Positions 45,861 through 58,086 of a DNA stretch of 64,000 nucleotides are shown piece after piece. Numbering within the stretch: the stretch's first letter is position 1; every line of letters begins with the position of its first letter. Origin of the DNA: Cryptomeria japonica (Eukaryota > Streptophyta > Pinopsida > Cupressales > Cupressaceae); contig NC_081409.1 of the NCBI RefSeq assembly GCF_030272615.1, forward strand, positions 651,714,468-651,778,467, written 5' to 3'. Under the pieces are notes generated by a model. The model saw only the letters and a list, made by a program, of their open reading frames with translations. It made no database searches and had not been told where the DNA came from. The position numbers and the translations under genes were made by a program.

Positions 45861-46878
45861 CATCTTTACATGCTTCATCAACATTTTTAGGTTCAATCTT
45901 AGAAATCAAACAAATTTCTTCAGCAAGTCTTCTCCTAGTCATCACACATTTATTCTTATCACCAATAATTTGATTTTTTGAATGATTCAACCTCACATAC
46001 CTGGGAGTTTTAGGATTTTCTTGAATTTCAATGTCTTGAACTCTTTCTTCTACACAAGAATTTGCACCTTTCTCTTCATTCTCTAACTTTTGTGGATCAA
46101 TCTGAACTTGACTTTGGGTCTGCACTTGTTTTCCTTTATCTAAACTGGCATCCTGATCATCAGAATCATATCTGCAAGATTTGATCTGTCTTACATTACC
46201 TTCATCAACCTTCACATTAGTACTTTCAACTATCATTCTCAATCTTTTATTATAACACCGGTAGGCCTTACTTCTAGTAGAATAACCAAGAAAGATTCCT
46301 TCATCACATCTATCATCAAACTTTCCAAGGTCTTCATCTCTTTTGATATAGCATCTACTTCCAAAAATTTTGAAATATCTAATAGTAGGAGCATGACCAA
46401 ACCATAACTCATAAGGACTCTTAGCAGTATCGCCTTTGACATTTACCCGGTTAAGAGTGCATATTTTAGTACTCACAACTTCTCTCCAATACACATGCAG
46501 AACATTTCCTTCAATCATCATGGTTCTAGCAGCTTTTTAAATTGTTCTATTCTTTCTCTCTACAACTCCATTATGTTGTAGTGTGTTAGGAATAGATAAC
46601 TGCCTCTTAACTCCATGCTCCTCACAATATGCATTAAACTCACCAGAAGTGAATTCTCCACCTCTATCAGATCTCAGACACTTCAACTTCAATTGAGTCT
46701 CAGTTTCAACCCTATCTTTAAAAATCTTGAACTTATCCAACGCTTTAGATTTCTCTCTTAAGAAGGTAACCCACATCATTATTGAATAATCATCAATTAG
46801 TAACATGAAATGCCTATCACTGTGCAAGCTTCTCACTCTAGAAGGACCACATAGATCAGTATGTACAAGATCCAACAA
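45861..46878 (-). pseudogene. Integrase of K
   Basis: MLDLVHTDLCGPSRVRSLHS has the first Asp, KCLRSDRGGEFTSGEF the second, and LQHNGVVERKNRTI the Glu, so the DDE triad is present. After a stop at about 46535 it continues (WREVVSTKICTLNRV, YELWFGHAPTIRYFKIFGSR, FDDRCDEGIFLGYSTRSKAY) through an acidic linker to reverse transcriptase. Confidence 0.92.
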
Positions 46879-46929
46879 TCCATTAGAATATACTATTTAC
46901 TCTTATAAACTATAACTCTTTTATGCTTC

Positions 46930-47450
46930 CCTAACTAACATTCCTTACATACTAGATTAGAAGGCTTTATTAACTTTGGTAGATCTCTCACTGTTTTAGT
47001 AGAACTTATCTTAACCATGAAACCAAAATTTACATGACACACTATTCTATGCCATAACCAACTTTCATCAATTTGACCAATCAAACAACTTTTACCACCA
47101 ACATTCAAGTGAAATATATTACCTTTAGTCTTTGTACCTAATGTAATCTCAGTTTCAGAGCTACTCAAGATCTCACATTTGTCATTCTTGAATTGCAAGT
47201 TATATCCCTTATCCACCATTTGACCAACACTCAAAAGATTATGCTTTAAACCTTCAACATGCAACATATCTTCAGTATTGTGCTTACCATCAAGAGAAAT
47301 AGAGCCTCTACCATGGATTAAACAAGCTTTGTTATCACCAAATCTTACTATACCACCATCATACTTTTCCAAATTTACAAATTTATGCTTATCACCTATC
47401 ATATGATGAGAGAAACTACTATCAATTACCCACTCATCTTTCTCCTCAAC
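46930..47450 (-). pseudogene. Protease and pre-integrase region of K
   Basis: The minus strand reads WVIDSSFSHHMIGDKHKF; the Copia protease normally has DSGCSHHM, so the active-site Gly is Ser. Then LHVEGLKHNLLSVGQMVDKG and the zinc-binding part WHRIVCHVNFGF ... LVCKEC, where the usual H-H-C-C pattern is recognisable. A stop at about 46930 separates it from integrase. Confidence 0.87.
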
Positions 47451-47559
47451 TTTAGCAGCTAAACATTTCTCCTCATTAATGCAACTTGTATAATCTGTAG
47501 TTACAGGATAATCTTCCTTGATAGCATGAACACAAATTCATCTCCTGAATTTGCCTTAT

Positions 47560-48499
47560 CTGACTCATCATTTGTCACACCTTCATCAGCAACATAATAA
47601 CACTTCTTCTGATATTTAGGCTTAAATGGCTTCTTAGGATTTCTATCTCTTTCTAGACACCTTGATGCAAAATGTCATATCTTATTACATGAAAAAAATT
47701 TAAGAGGTAACTTTCCATCATACTTACTGGCACCTTTAGGAAATCTTCTAGCAATAAGTGCTTCAATCTCCTCATGCTCTCTTTCTTTGTCTTCCATCTC
47801 TTTCTCATTTTTGGATACTCTTCTGGAACTTTCTCCAGGATCATATCTCTACTTCCTAGAAACAATAGCTCTGAATGTAGATTCAGTCTTAGGAAGAGAG
47901 TCTCCAAACTCACTCAGCTCAAAAGAAGCAAGTTTACAATTAGCATGTCTCTTGCCACATTTGTCACAGTCTGGATCTCATCAATAGCAAAAAATTTATG
48001 TTAGTAAGTTGGAGGCAAGGATCTCATCACTTTAGCAACAATCTCATATTCTTCTAACACTCCACCAACACATCTAAATCTACACACAAGCTCATTCACT
48101 TTCTGCATAAAAGAGGTAATGTTCTCATCTTCACTCATCTTCAAGTTCTCATATTTTCTTCAAGCCCTTCAACTTAGCAATCTTCACATGACTATCACCT
48201 TCATGCAAGGTCTCCAATTTTATCCAAATTTCATGAGCAGACTCTAAGTCCATCACATAAGTCATTTCAGAATCTGTCAAGGCATCCAACAATGCTTCCT
48301 TAGCTCTAATATTGCATTCAACTTCCTCTATCTCATCTAGAGTAGTAGGACAATTCTGAGGAGTATTATATACATTCTTAGTAATCTTCCAGTACTCTTA
48401 TCCAATACATCTCAAATGACATTGCATCCGACTTTTCCAGGGAGTACAGTTCGTTCCATCAAATTTTGGACTATCCTTCTTGAAAGAAAAGGTTGTCAT
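47560..48499 (-). pseudogene. Gag of K (UBN2 type)
   Basis: The ATG at 48499-48497 gives MTTFSFKKDSPKFDGTNCTP, then WKSRMQCHLRC, EVECNIRAKEALLDALTDSE and AHEIWIKLETLHEG. This is the Copia gag core (UBN2 family). A zinc-knuckle relic (FSCNKI, stop, HFASRC) is at about 47650-47700. It is broken by several stops and frameshifts. Confidence 0.87.
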
Positions 48500-48537
48500 C
48501 CCAGATCTCCTCAAGTAGTCAGTCCTCTTCTGGAGGA

Positions 48538-48555
48538 TCTAGCGCTGATACCAAT
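48538..48555 (-). other. Primer binding site of K
   Basis: On the minus strand ATTGGTATCAGCGCTAG follows the 5' LTR directly. It fits the initiator tRNA-Met type with the tail used by Copia elements. Confidence 0.92.
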
Positions 48556-49931
48556 TGTTGGTAATAATGCAACAAATTGAGAGGGGGGGGGGGTGAATTA
48601 GTTTGTACAAAAACTTACTGCAACTTAAACAACAAATTAGATATGATAATTAACAATTAAATCATGAAACAATACCACATCAATGACACACATAACACCA
48701 ATACTTTTGATGTGGAAAACCCGATGAAGGGAAAAACCACAGTGGGAACCTACCCACAATGAGATAATACCTTGTTAGGAGTAAGTGAAATATTACAATG
48801 GGGAATGCACATGCATTCAGACACACTGCCTAGAGCTCACTGCTCACATACAGGAAACCCAAAAAGGCTACAACCCTTAGGGAGGGCTCACTGCCTTACA
48901 TAAAGTTTCACTAACTTGCAAAATAATTCAGACAACAATCTAGGTTACATGAACTGTGAAAAAAAATCTTCATATGCCTGAGTATAGTTCCAGTTAAGCT
49001 CACTATCAAATCTTCTTTGCAACACACTTCTTCACATAACTTCACACAACTTCCCTACTACTGAATGATTGATACAATATTCATACATAGCATGATACCT
49101 CACAATTATTATTACATTTATTTATACAAGTTATCAACCTATGAAATATAGGTCGACTCAACCCTCAACACAAATAACAAAATAATAACCTCACATGCTA
49201 CAACAATACATACGGAAAAAAATAATGTCGGCTACGATATACTAGACCAAAACAACCACCGCAAATATGAAACACCTCCAACAATTATTTCTTGATCATT
49301 TGCAACACGCTACAACACTAAGAATGTCGCATAACATGATGAACATCACCAGACAAAAAAATATTCAATAACGTGCACAACAATCAATACAGACCACCAA
49401 TATACATAGAACATGATCTAGAAACATTCACAAGCAATGTGAATTGCACCACAACAACCGTAACAACTCAGATTACAAGAATCATCATCATCTCTCTACC
49501 GAAGCTCAAGAACATCAACATAACTGATTGTCAATATGAAAGATTTTCTTGTGGATTTCCAAATCATGAACCAATCAAACCGAGGACACACATCAATGTC
49601 CAAAATACATCCCATACATCTGCAAAAAAAGATATTACAATTCTAGAGCAATAAGAAGCACAAACCAAAATACTAAATAAAATGAACAACTAAATAATAT
49701 CCTCAATACCAGATCTCATAACTTGATCAAATCAACATGCGGACCTCAGAAACTTATACTGAATTAACCTGGGATACGTATCTCAAAACCCATTAAACTG
49801 TATTATCTCATGTACAACATACAAGCTAAACCAACTCATTCAACCTAACTACAACACTGGAATACACATAAGAATATGTTGACATCAATGACAACACACT
49901 ATTCCAGCAAACTTTCCAATAATCTCTAACA
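48556..49931 (-). repeat. 5' LTR of K (right copy)
   Basis: 1376 bp, TGTTGGTAATAATGC to AATCTCTAACA, matching 40802-42139. CCTTT follows as the target duplication. Confidence 0.94.
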
Positions 49932-49936
49932 CCTTT

Positions 49937-50157
49937 GTTATTGATTGTAAAATGCTTATTATCAAAATTAATTTACCAAACATCCTGCTTAGATAATTCT
50001 TCCTTATTTCTCAATATTATCAAAACTAAAAAATTCTCCAATATTCAATATTTCTTCCCAAATGACCATATTTCTCCCCCTTTGATATCAAGGACAAAGG
50101 GTTACAAAAAAAGTTACCATAAACTACACTATAAAAGGGTTTTTAATTATGTTTCAC
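49937..50157 (-). other. 3' region of element H, right of K
   Basis: About 220 bp without coding sequence. TTTCTCCCCCTTTGATATCA (about 50070) is a purine tract on the minus strand, of the same type as in N1 and N2. Confidence 0.6.
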
Positions 50158-51866
50158 CTAAAAAATTCTTTTGTACTTCTCCTTCAATTTTGGAAAGAAT
50201 TTTTTCCAACAATTCATAGCCAAACAGAGACTCAATCTCAAATTGTCATTCTCAACAATCACATCAATTTCTTCTGATAAAGATTTTGGAACAAAGGGGT
50301 TCTGCACATGCTTATTTTCTTCAATAAGAAGACCAGAGATATGATCTAACCTTGCTTCAACTATTTCCTTCACCTTCAAGAAAGTATTTACATATTCTTT
50401 CTGCCTTTGATAAAAGATAAGGTCTTACTGCAAAGAATTAATCTTCTTTCTCTAAGAACCATCTGCATTACTAAAAATGTCAAATGTTTTACCCATGGAA
50501 TTCAAGTTAGATTCAATGGATTAAATCTTACCTTTAAAATGTTCAATAGCCATAGGCCACCGGAGACAATACTTTTACACCCTGCCCGCTTCTACAACAT
50601 AGTTCCTCATGTACTTGATGTTGTCTAATAATTGTTTTTGAGCATAGACACACTTCTTTTCCATATCATCTACAACTTCAATTTTTGCAATAGATGCCTT
50701 AAGCGGCTACTTTATGCAATCTTCAAGAAATATACACTGAACATCCGATGAGATGTATGCAAGATTATTCAGAGAAATATTGTTCTGGATCAAGAAATTG
50801 GCTAGAACTTCCTTAATCATATCTTGATAATAAGAGAGTTTCTTAAGACATAAATCATCAATTTTCTTCATTCCATTAGCTTTCTAAACCATACTCAAAA
50901 TATTTTCAATACTATAGGGCTCATCTTCATTTGTATTTTCTTCTTGCTTCTCAACTAAGATCACCTTTCCCTTAGACACTATAGATGGTTCCATATCATC
51001 AAGGTAAATAATCTCTTTCTCTTCTCTTTTCTTCTTCTTCATCTGTTCTAAAGAGGATGTACATCAATTCTTCTCTACAAACTTCTTCTGCCAGAGGAGA
51101 GACTATCCTCAGGAGCACCGATAACACTAGGAGTTGGACGAGAATGTAACATCTTCTGAAGGTTTATGAAATGCCTCTTACATGCCTAGTCTTTACCTAC
51201 CAAACAACCTATATATTTGTAAATTTTCTTTCCAATAGAGATATTTGATTTTCACACTACATTCTCCTTAAAAGGTAAAGTTGTTATGAAATAAAACATC
51301 AAATGCATTACCAAATAACCAAACCAAAATGGATATCCTTGATCTTTTTTCATGTTGTGTTTTCTGCTAATTGTGTTCACAATAACTCACACAAATCAAA
51401 GTCTTTGCCTTCTTTCATCATTTGATAAGTAATATACATCGCAATTACTGAAGCTGACCCTTCTCTAGTTTTGAAAAAAATATTGTAAGAAATTCCATAT
51501 GCAACATACCTCACAATAGGGTTGATGATACTATCAATTATTAATTTCTGTTGATCACCTATGATGTCGGTTAGAGTTTCGCCTTCTTTGTTCTTAACAG
51601 ATCTTTTCATTGGAATGAGTCCATTATCACATACACCAAAACAAACTAGAATTTCATCCTTTAAGATTTGATAGGGATTATCCAAAACCATATGACCGTC
51701 CTCAATATAGTTCAAAATATATTTAATCATATCCTCATTTGCAAACCATGAGAATTTTCTCCAAACATCCAAACCCTTATGCCCTAATTCACTATTTTTC
51801 TATGAATCAACATATGGCAAAGAACTTATCAACCTTTTGATTTTCTCACGATTATATTCCTCTAAT
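50158..51866 (-). pseudogene. Accessory ORF region of H, second (inner) copy
   Basis: On the minus strand it reads from 51772 (MDVWRKFSWFANEDMIKYIL, DGHMVLDNPYQILKDEIL, IVRYVAYGISYNIFF) through decayed sequence to a coiled-coil part (MKKIDDLCLKKLSYYQDMIK, and the last open piece 50379-50158). It is broken by several stops. 50541-51866 is a direct duplicate of 51868-53207. It corresponds to ORF2 plus ORF3 of N2. Confidence 0.75.
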
Positions 51867-51867
51867 T

Positions 51868-53300
51868 GCACATGTTCAATAGCCGTAGGCCACCATAGAC
51901 AATACTTGTACATGCTACCCGCTTCTACAACATAGTTTCTTATATCCTTAATGCTTTATGATAATATTTATTGACCATAGGCACACTTCTTATCCATATC
52001 ATCTTGAACTTCAATTTTTGCAATAGATGCCTTAAGAGGCTGCTTCATGTGATCTTCAAGCAATTCACATAGAAAATCCGACAAGATGTTTGCAAGATTA
52101 TTAAGAAAAATATTGTTCTAGATCAAGAAATCAACTAGAACTTCCTTAGTCATATCTTGGTCATAAGAGGTTTTCTTAAGCCATAAATCACCAATTTTCT
52201 TCATTCCATCAGCTTTCTAAAGCATACTCAAAATATTTTCAATACTACAGGGGTCATCTTCATTTGTACCACCTTCTTGCTTCTCAAATAATACCACCTT
52301 TCCCTTATCCACTGTAGATGGTTCAGGATCATCAAGGGAAATATTCTCTTTCTCTTCTTCACCTTTCTTCTTCTTCATCTGTTCCAGAGAGGACACATCG
52401 ATTTTCCTCTTGAAACTTCTTCTGTCAGAGGAGACTCTCCTCAAGAGCATTGATAATGTTAAGAGCTGGACCAGAATGTACCATCTTCCGAAGGTTTATG
52501 AAATGACTCTTACATGCTTGGTCTCTATCTGCCAAACAACCTAGATATCTATAAATTTTCTTTCCAATAGAGATATTTGATTTCTGGACTACATTCTCTT
52601 TCAATGGTAAATCTCTTTTGAAATAAAACATCAAACACATAACCAGAGAAGCAAACAAAAATATATATCCCCAATCTTTTGTCATGGTAATGTTTTCTGC
52701 TAATTGTGTCCATAATAACTCACACAAATCCAATTATTTTCCTTCTTTCACCATTTGATGGTTAATATACACTGCAATTGTTGAAGTTGATCCTTCTCTA
52801 TTTCTAAAATAAATTTTGTAGGAAATTCCATATGCAACATACCTCACAACAGGGTCGATGATGGTATCAATTATTAATGCCTGTTGATCACCTGTGATTT
52901 TGGTCAAGGTTTCAACTTCTTTATTTTTAATAGATCTTTTCACCAAAATGAGTCCATTATCGCATAGACCAGAAACAACTAGAATTGCTTCCTTTGAAAT
53001 TTGATAAGGCTTATCCAACACCATATGACCATCCTCAATACAGTTTGAAATATATTTGATCGTATCCTCATCTGCAAACCATAGAAATTTGCTCCAAACA
53101 TCCAAACCCTTATGCCAAAATGCACTGATTTTCTGTGAATCAACGTCTGACAAAGACCTACCCAACTTTTTTATTTTCTCATGATTATATTCCTCTAATT
53201 GCACATTTTCAATTTTTTGAATAATCTTACTGCTATATTCTTTTGCAACTGACTTCTTAGGATCCAAAGAGAAAAAATGTGAAAAATAACTATTGTGCAA
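51868..53300 (-). pseudogene. Accessory ORF region of H, first (outer) copy
   Basis: Open pieces 53300-52734, 52733-52425 and 52450-52217. It reads MHNSYFSHFFSLDPKKSVAK, then VWSKFLWFADEDTIKYISNC, ISKEAILVVSGL, VRYVAYGISYKIYF, a hydrophobic FLFASLVMCLMFYF, a basic RRSFKRKI...KKKK, then an acidic and coiled-coil part. Positions and spacing of ISKEA...SGL, V.R...YGI and LV.CLM match ORF2 of N2 (ITKEAMKAITGL, VRFISMILGY, LLVCLML). No enzyme motif is seen. The adjacent frames overlap, so this was probably one long protein. Confidence 0.72.
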
Positions 53301-53559
53301 ACTCTGTTAAAAATATCCTTCTACTCTTTAATTGTTCTTCTCTTTGAATTCTTCAATACATGATGCAAAAATGATCGAAAAATCATATATTTAACTTATT
53401 TGATTTACGTAGAGTTTTGTCATCACAAACTATCTTGTCATAGTGACGTCAACCAAACACAATATACTAGGACATATAACAACAATAATACCAACAACAC
53501 AAACCACCACATGCATCCTTTTCATGATGGGGGACAAATAGATTTTTCTGTGAAACTCC

Positions 53560-54620
53560 CCCTAAGCCAAAGATAATGGATCAATTTTTAGAGGAAGAAG
53601 CACCAGCATCGAACTCAGGTGCAACAAACTCAACTGCTTCTTTCTTTATCCATACCACACATTTTTTTTTCTTAAGATCATTTGATTTCACCAGAGCATT
53701 CATATTCTTGCATTTGTTAACAAACTATCCATACTTGTCACAATTGTAACACTTGATATTCCTCTATCCTAAATTCATTGAATTTGTTCTAGATTTGCAC
53801 TAATTAGCTCTATGGCATATAGAATAAGTGACAATATCCTTGAAAGGGCCTATTCATAAATGACCCATATAGTCCATTCACAAATGGTCTATAACTTCTA
53901 TTCATGACTTGATTACTACAATTATTTGTCTTGTGTCCAAAAATTCTACATTTAAAGTATTGAGTATTTTGATTTACATTGCACCTGCAATATAACTTTA
54001 TGGCCTAAATAATTGCACAAAAAACAATAGCCATTGAAAGATGAGTACCTTTGAGCATTTGGTTGTCGAACTAGAGGTCTATTTGTAGCAGGTCTAGGAT
54101 TTCAGACTTTGTTTGGATCTTCAGATTTCTTCTCAACTTACATCATCTCCTTCCCTTTTCTTTTGTCATTATGTTTTGAATATTCATTGAAAAAGACTAA
54201 TCCTTCATTGTCCTTACGATATTTCTGCATAGTCAGTATTTTATCCAATAATGCATTGCTTCTACTAACTTTTACTTATGACTTCAACTTCAATTTAATT
54301 CTTGTTCCAATTTCCTATGGACATGATTTTGACTTTTGACTAATTGTATCCTTCAAGCATTCTTCTACTATCTTACTTTTTTCAGTCTACAACTTCAGGT
54401 TCACAATGGTTTCATTCACTTTCTTTAATTCCTTGTTAACTTCTCGATGCCTTGATTTGAACTTCTGGATTTGATCTCTTAGATTCTTAACACATTCATT
54501 TGCTACTTGAACATTTTTTTTCAAGTCTTCAGTTTTAGATTCCACACTTTCAAAATCTTTAAGAGTTGTCTTGAATTCTTCATCCAAATAATAGTCTCCA
54601 TCCATATCCACATGAGACAT
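53560..54620 (-). pseudogene. Gag-like protein of H
   Basis: It starts MSHVDMDGDYYLDEEF at 54620, shortly after the primer site, and is a coiled coil for at least 77 residues (KNVQVANECVKNLRDQIQKF, KELKKVNETIVNLKL). Further down the minus strand, a zinc knuckle reads FKCRIFGHKTNNC near 53930, and degraded knuckles occur near 53740-53800. The region before the gag start matches the N2 leader (AGAGCTTGGTCC, CTTGAGG.AGATCTTGAC), so H and N2 are relatives. Many stops interrupt. Confidence 0.75.
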
Positions 54621-54668
54621 ATGTTCAAGTCAAGATCTCCCTCAAGTGTTTAGGCTAGTAATGGGGGA

Positions 54669-54686
54669 CCAAGCTCTGATAATAAT
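54669..54686 (-). other. Primer binding site of H (mutated)
   Basis: On the minus strand ATTATTATCAGAGCTTGG directly follows the right LTR, against ATTGGTATTAGAGCTTGG in N2. Confidence 0.8.
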
Positions 54687-55224
54687 TGTTGAATAGACCA
54701 GAATACTGAGGGGGGGAGATGAATCAATATTCCCAAAATAGAACTCTCTAATAAACTGAAACTTGACTTGATCTTAAATAACCTTAGCATGAAATATGCA
54801 ATAGAAGTGAAATGCACAACATACACAACCATAAGAGAGACACCATATTTTTATACATGGAAAACTCAAATGGGGAAAACCATGGAGACGATTAACTCTC
54901 ACTTAGATAATATAACTAGTTATATGAGATTACAAAAGGATTCTCACTACTAGAGGGCTCACTGGCCAGATTACAATGGCTCACTACCTCAAGGGCTCAC
55001 TACCAAGAAGAAAAGGAATGAACTGAGAAAATTGCATCTACATATGCATAGAATCAATTCTTGTTAAGTTCGAACAACACACCAACTGCTTGCAGTTGAT
55101 TCGGTTAAGAAACTTCATAATCTGTTGCACAACATCCACCTTCTTGCTTTTTTGATTACCACCTTACTCTTCACTTGCTTCATTGTCATTTATCTCATCT
55201 TCTTATCCATCAAACATAATGTGA

Positions 55225-55322
<98 letters not shown>

Positions 55323-56066
55323 ATATACATCAAGTCGATCTCAATAACATTTTCTCAAATGATTCTACAATAGTTAGATCATAGGCTACAATCACTAGAG
55401 AAAAATAGCAACACAACGATTCAAGGTCGACCTGACCCAGAATTAGCATATCCTCAAATTTCCACAATAATATGCTATCAAAGCACAAAGATCACGATCC
55501 AACTTAACATTACGAGGTTAAAGGAATGAATAACAAGACAACAAAAGATTATCATCAAATATCGATAGACTAGAGGAAATTGAAGCATATAGAGCTACCA
55601 CATATTGCATAACCAAATATATTTATGAAGCACAACATTCAGAGTGCAACTTATGGAATAGAAAAACATAAATATAACAATCTCAACCAATGACAATAAG
55701 CATATCAAAATTGCACTACCATATTTGCATTAAGGAAAAAATGTGGAGGACTACAAATATAAAATAAGTCAAATGAATACTGTCAGATTGCATGAATGAT
55801 TGGAGCACAACCAACACCAAATCTCTCATATCATGATAAGCATATCCACATACTAATAATACATATTTATGAAGTAATAAACATATTTGCAATACATCAG
55901 TAATAACTAGGATCTGCCATCTGCATCATACATACCTATCTTCCACTATTCTACACCATACCATCTGCATCATACATACCTATCTTCCATTGTTCTGCAC
56001 CATATCTGGACCGATCCGGATTACTTGATTTGACATCAATGACAACTAAGACATGTATTCCTAACA
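54687..56066 (-). repeat. 5' LTR of element H (right copy)
   Basis: 1380 bp, TGTTGAATAGACC to TGTATTCCTAACA, uninterrupted. It contains the pure (AT)n run 55226-55319 and shows the sequence at the N1 and N2 target sites before insertion. Confidence 0.9.
55226..55319. repeat. (AT)n microsatellite inside the H LTR, right copy
   Basis: Over 45 AT units without interruption, at the LTR position where the left copy has (ATGT)n. Confidence 0.95.
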
Positions 56067-57984
56067 CACTTTTGCATTTTCAAAATGGTACTTACAATAT
56101 TAAACAAAATCAAAATATAATAAAGAATTTTTTTGGAGTTTGTGCAATAAGGTCAAAAAAATTTATTTTCTATAAAAATAATTTGTACATATAAAAGTTA
56201 TTAGAAGTTGTAAGAGAATATTATTTTAATCTTCATTTTGATGATAAAAGATGCTAGCATTAAATTTTGCCACCTAAGCTACCAATTGATATGTTGGGTT
56301 GACTAAGCTCCCTTTGGCCCAACCACCACAAGATAAAAAGAGGCAATCACCAATTTTATAGTTTAGGAGGTTGATTAAATACCTTTTTTCATGTGGTCTT
56401 CATGTTCAAACTATATGAAGGGTTAATCCAAACACTTGTTCAAGCTAACTAGTTCAACCAGGCATATTAAAAAATTCACTTCCTCTAAAGGGTGACACAA
56501 CTTCAACCTTTAACTTACTCAATAAAAATACACATTTTACTAGATCAAATATGTGGGTTACAAATAAGTTTTGCATAGTACAAGATTGGTCTAAAGCCAA
56601 AAGATCAACCTACACAAAGTTTCAAACCTAAATAGATTTAATTAATAACCAACACCCCAAGGACATCATTTTTTTATACTATAGGGAATTAATTTCATAG
56701 GCCCTCAACATTCATAATCTATCTTCAAATCAAAATCACAATACCCCTTTCACTTGTATTTAATTTTTTGAATTAATGTTTATTCTTCTAATACGTATTT
56801 TATAATAGAATCCATTGATTACTTTTTAGAAGGAATATATTTCCCTTACACTGAGACTGGGGGAGAGGAACTAATAGTTGAGCATGTTTCAATAGTTGTG
56901 ATAATATTTGTTAATTTAGTGTCTAATAGTTTTAATAGTATAGGACTAGTAGTTATCACATTTGTTAATTTCGTGTTTAATTTTTTGAATAGTATAAGAC
57001 TAGTAGTTGTGACTTTAAAGTTGTTAGTATCGAGCATGTATACTCTTAATTAAATAAAATGATTTCGTTAGATCTAAAAAACAACAAATTATGTGATGTC
57101 GCATTCACACACACACAAAACATGACTTAATGCACAAGTATTATTCGTCTACCCTTTTTTTGTGATCATTTTAGACACCTTAACAAATACCATACTAATC
57201 TGACATCATATTGCGTGGTGTGGACTTGAAGCCTTACTTGTACTAAGGACCTTGCTCAATTGAGAACTATAAAAAAACTGAGTAATTTGAATTTGTCACA
57301 TGATTTTGAAAAGAATGAAATTAAGATCCTCGACAACTAGATCTTCTCCCCTATACTATTCTAAGTAATATTTTTATATTGAAAATTAAAAACTATTTTC
57401 AAATATAACTTCTCACTATTCAATTCGTTGTATTGGGCTAATCAATGTCATCTTGTACATTATTATTGCACAAATATTTGAACACAACAAAGGAATGGAC
57501 AACGATTAGAGAATCTCGAACGTAAGCATGGTCCACTTGAACTTTCACTCACAGAAACTGCCCACAGAATTATAGACATTGACAAATTGCCAGATCCACC
57601 AACTCAGTCTCTAAGCAATAAAATCAGCCAAAACAAGATGCCCATTACGAACTAATCGAATGTACTCTCGGGTAACTTTCTACTGATGATTTGATTAAAA
57701 GCTTTAAACAGCTATCTTTTAATCCACAAGCTCTTTGAGCTCTTCCTTACTGGAACAATAATTGCTATCAGATGTCAATATAAAAATAAAACGAAAACTG
57801 TACACAAATCTCACACACGTGAACTCATGGATGTTGTAAGGCATCTGGGAAATGTGTAGGCCCTCCCAGTTCACGGGCACAAAATGAAGAGGAAGTCGCC
57901 CTCTTCACGAGACTGCTTTTGTTACTTTTCATGGGTTCACAGATCCGCAGTATCTTGTCCACATGCATTAAACACCTTTCTTGC
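56067..57984. other. Upstream region of the PR-1 gene, no gene seen
   Basis: About 1.9 kb of AT-rich single-copy-looking DNA between the LTR and the PR-1 promoter. It has one short tandem repeat (56886-57010). Near the gene, ACACGTG (about 57815) is an ACGT-core element like those bound by bZIP factors; this is suggestive only. Confidence 0.55.
56886..57010. repeat. Diverged tandem repeat, about 57-bp unit
   Basis: TTTGTTAATTT(A/C)GTGT and ATAGTATA(G)GACTAGTAGTT recur in two to three copies. The minus-strand frame over it (KLNTKLTNVITTSPILLK) only reflects this repeat. Confidence 0.75.
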
Positions 57985-57995
57985 TTATATATAGA
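57984..57995 (+). promoter_or_regulatory. TATA box of the PR-1-like gene
   Basis: CTTATATATAGA lies about 95 bases before the start codon, a usual distance for a plant gene with a 60-70 base leader. A TTGACC (W-box core, WRKY target) lies at about 58005, between the TATA box and the start codon. Confidence 0.75.
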
Positions 57996-58086
57996 AGAAA
58001 CCCATTGACCCTTTTCTCTATCAGGGTCCTGCTTCTCCTCTGCTTCAGCTTCTCCTTCTGCTCAATCTGGATTTTGTAGGGCACCC

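Larger units (their letters stand above)
40802..49931 (-). mobile_element. Element K: Copia (Sirevirus-like) retrotransposon with decayed pol, nested in H
   Basis: LTRs 40802-42139 and 48556-49931 are flanked by CCTTT at 40797-40801 and 49932-49936. On the minus strand the order is 5' LTR, primer site, gag, protease, integrase, reverse transcriptase, RNase H, a purine-motif-rich 3' region and LTR. Integrase before reverse transcriptase is diagnostic of Copia. It is broken by stops and altered catalytic residues, and by the LTR pieces at 42802-44710. It landed in the polypurine tract of H, 12 bases from the H LTR. Confidence 0.95.
27801..56066 (-). mobile_element. Element H: Sirevirus-like Copia retrotransposon lacking pol, hosting three insertions
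   Basis: The left LTR begins TGTTGAAGAGACTAGAATAC at 27801 and, interrupted, ends CCTAGTA at 40789. The right LTR is 54687-56066. On the minus strand the right LTR is 5'. It is followed by a primer site (ATTATTATCAGAGCTTGG, a mutated ATTGGTATCAGAGC), a coiled-coil gag with a zinc knuckle, then duplicated accessory ORF sequence. No protease, integrase or reverse transcriptase is seen between 49937 and 54686. The LTR ends carry the T-run/CCCCCCC signature (GGGGGGTGAAT on the plus strand) of Sireviruses. I find no matching 5-bp duplication (CTAAT left, CACTT right). Inserted into it are N1, N2 and K. Confidence 0.85.

Noticed and set aside
55125-55373. Ile/Tyr repeat frame over the AT array
   Set aside because: A microsatellite artefact inside an LTR.
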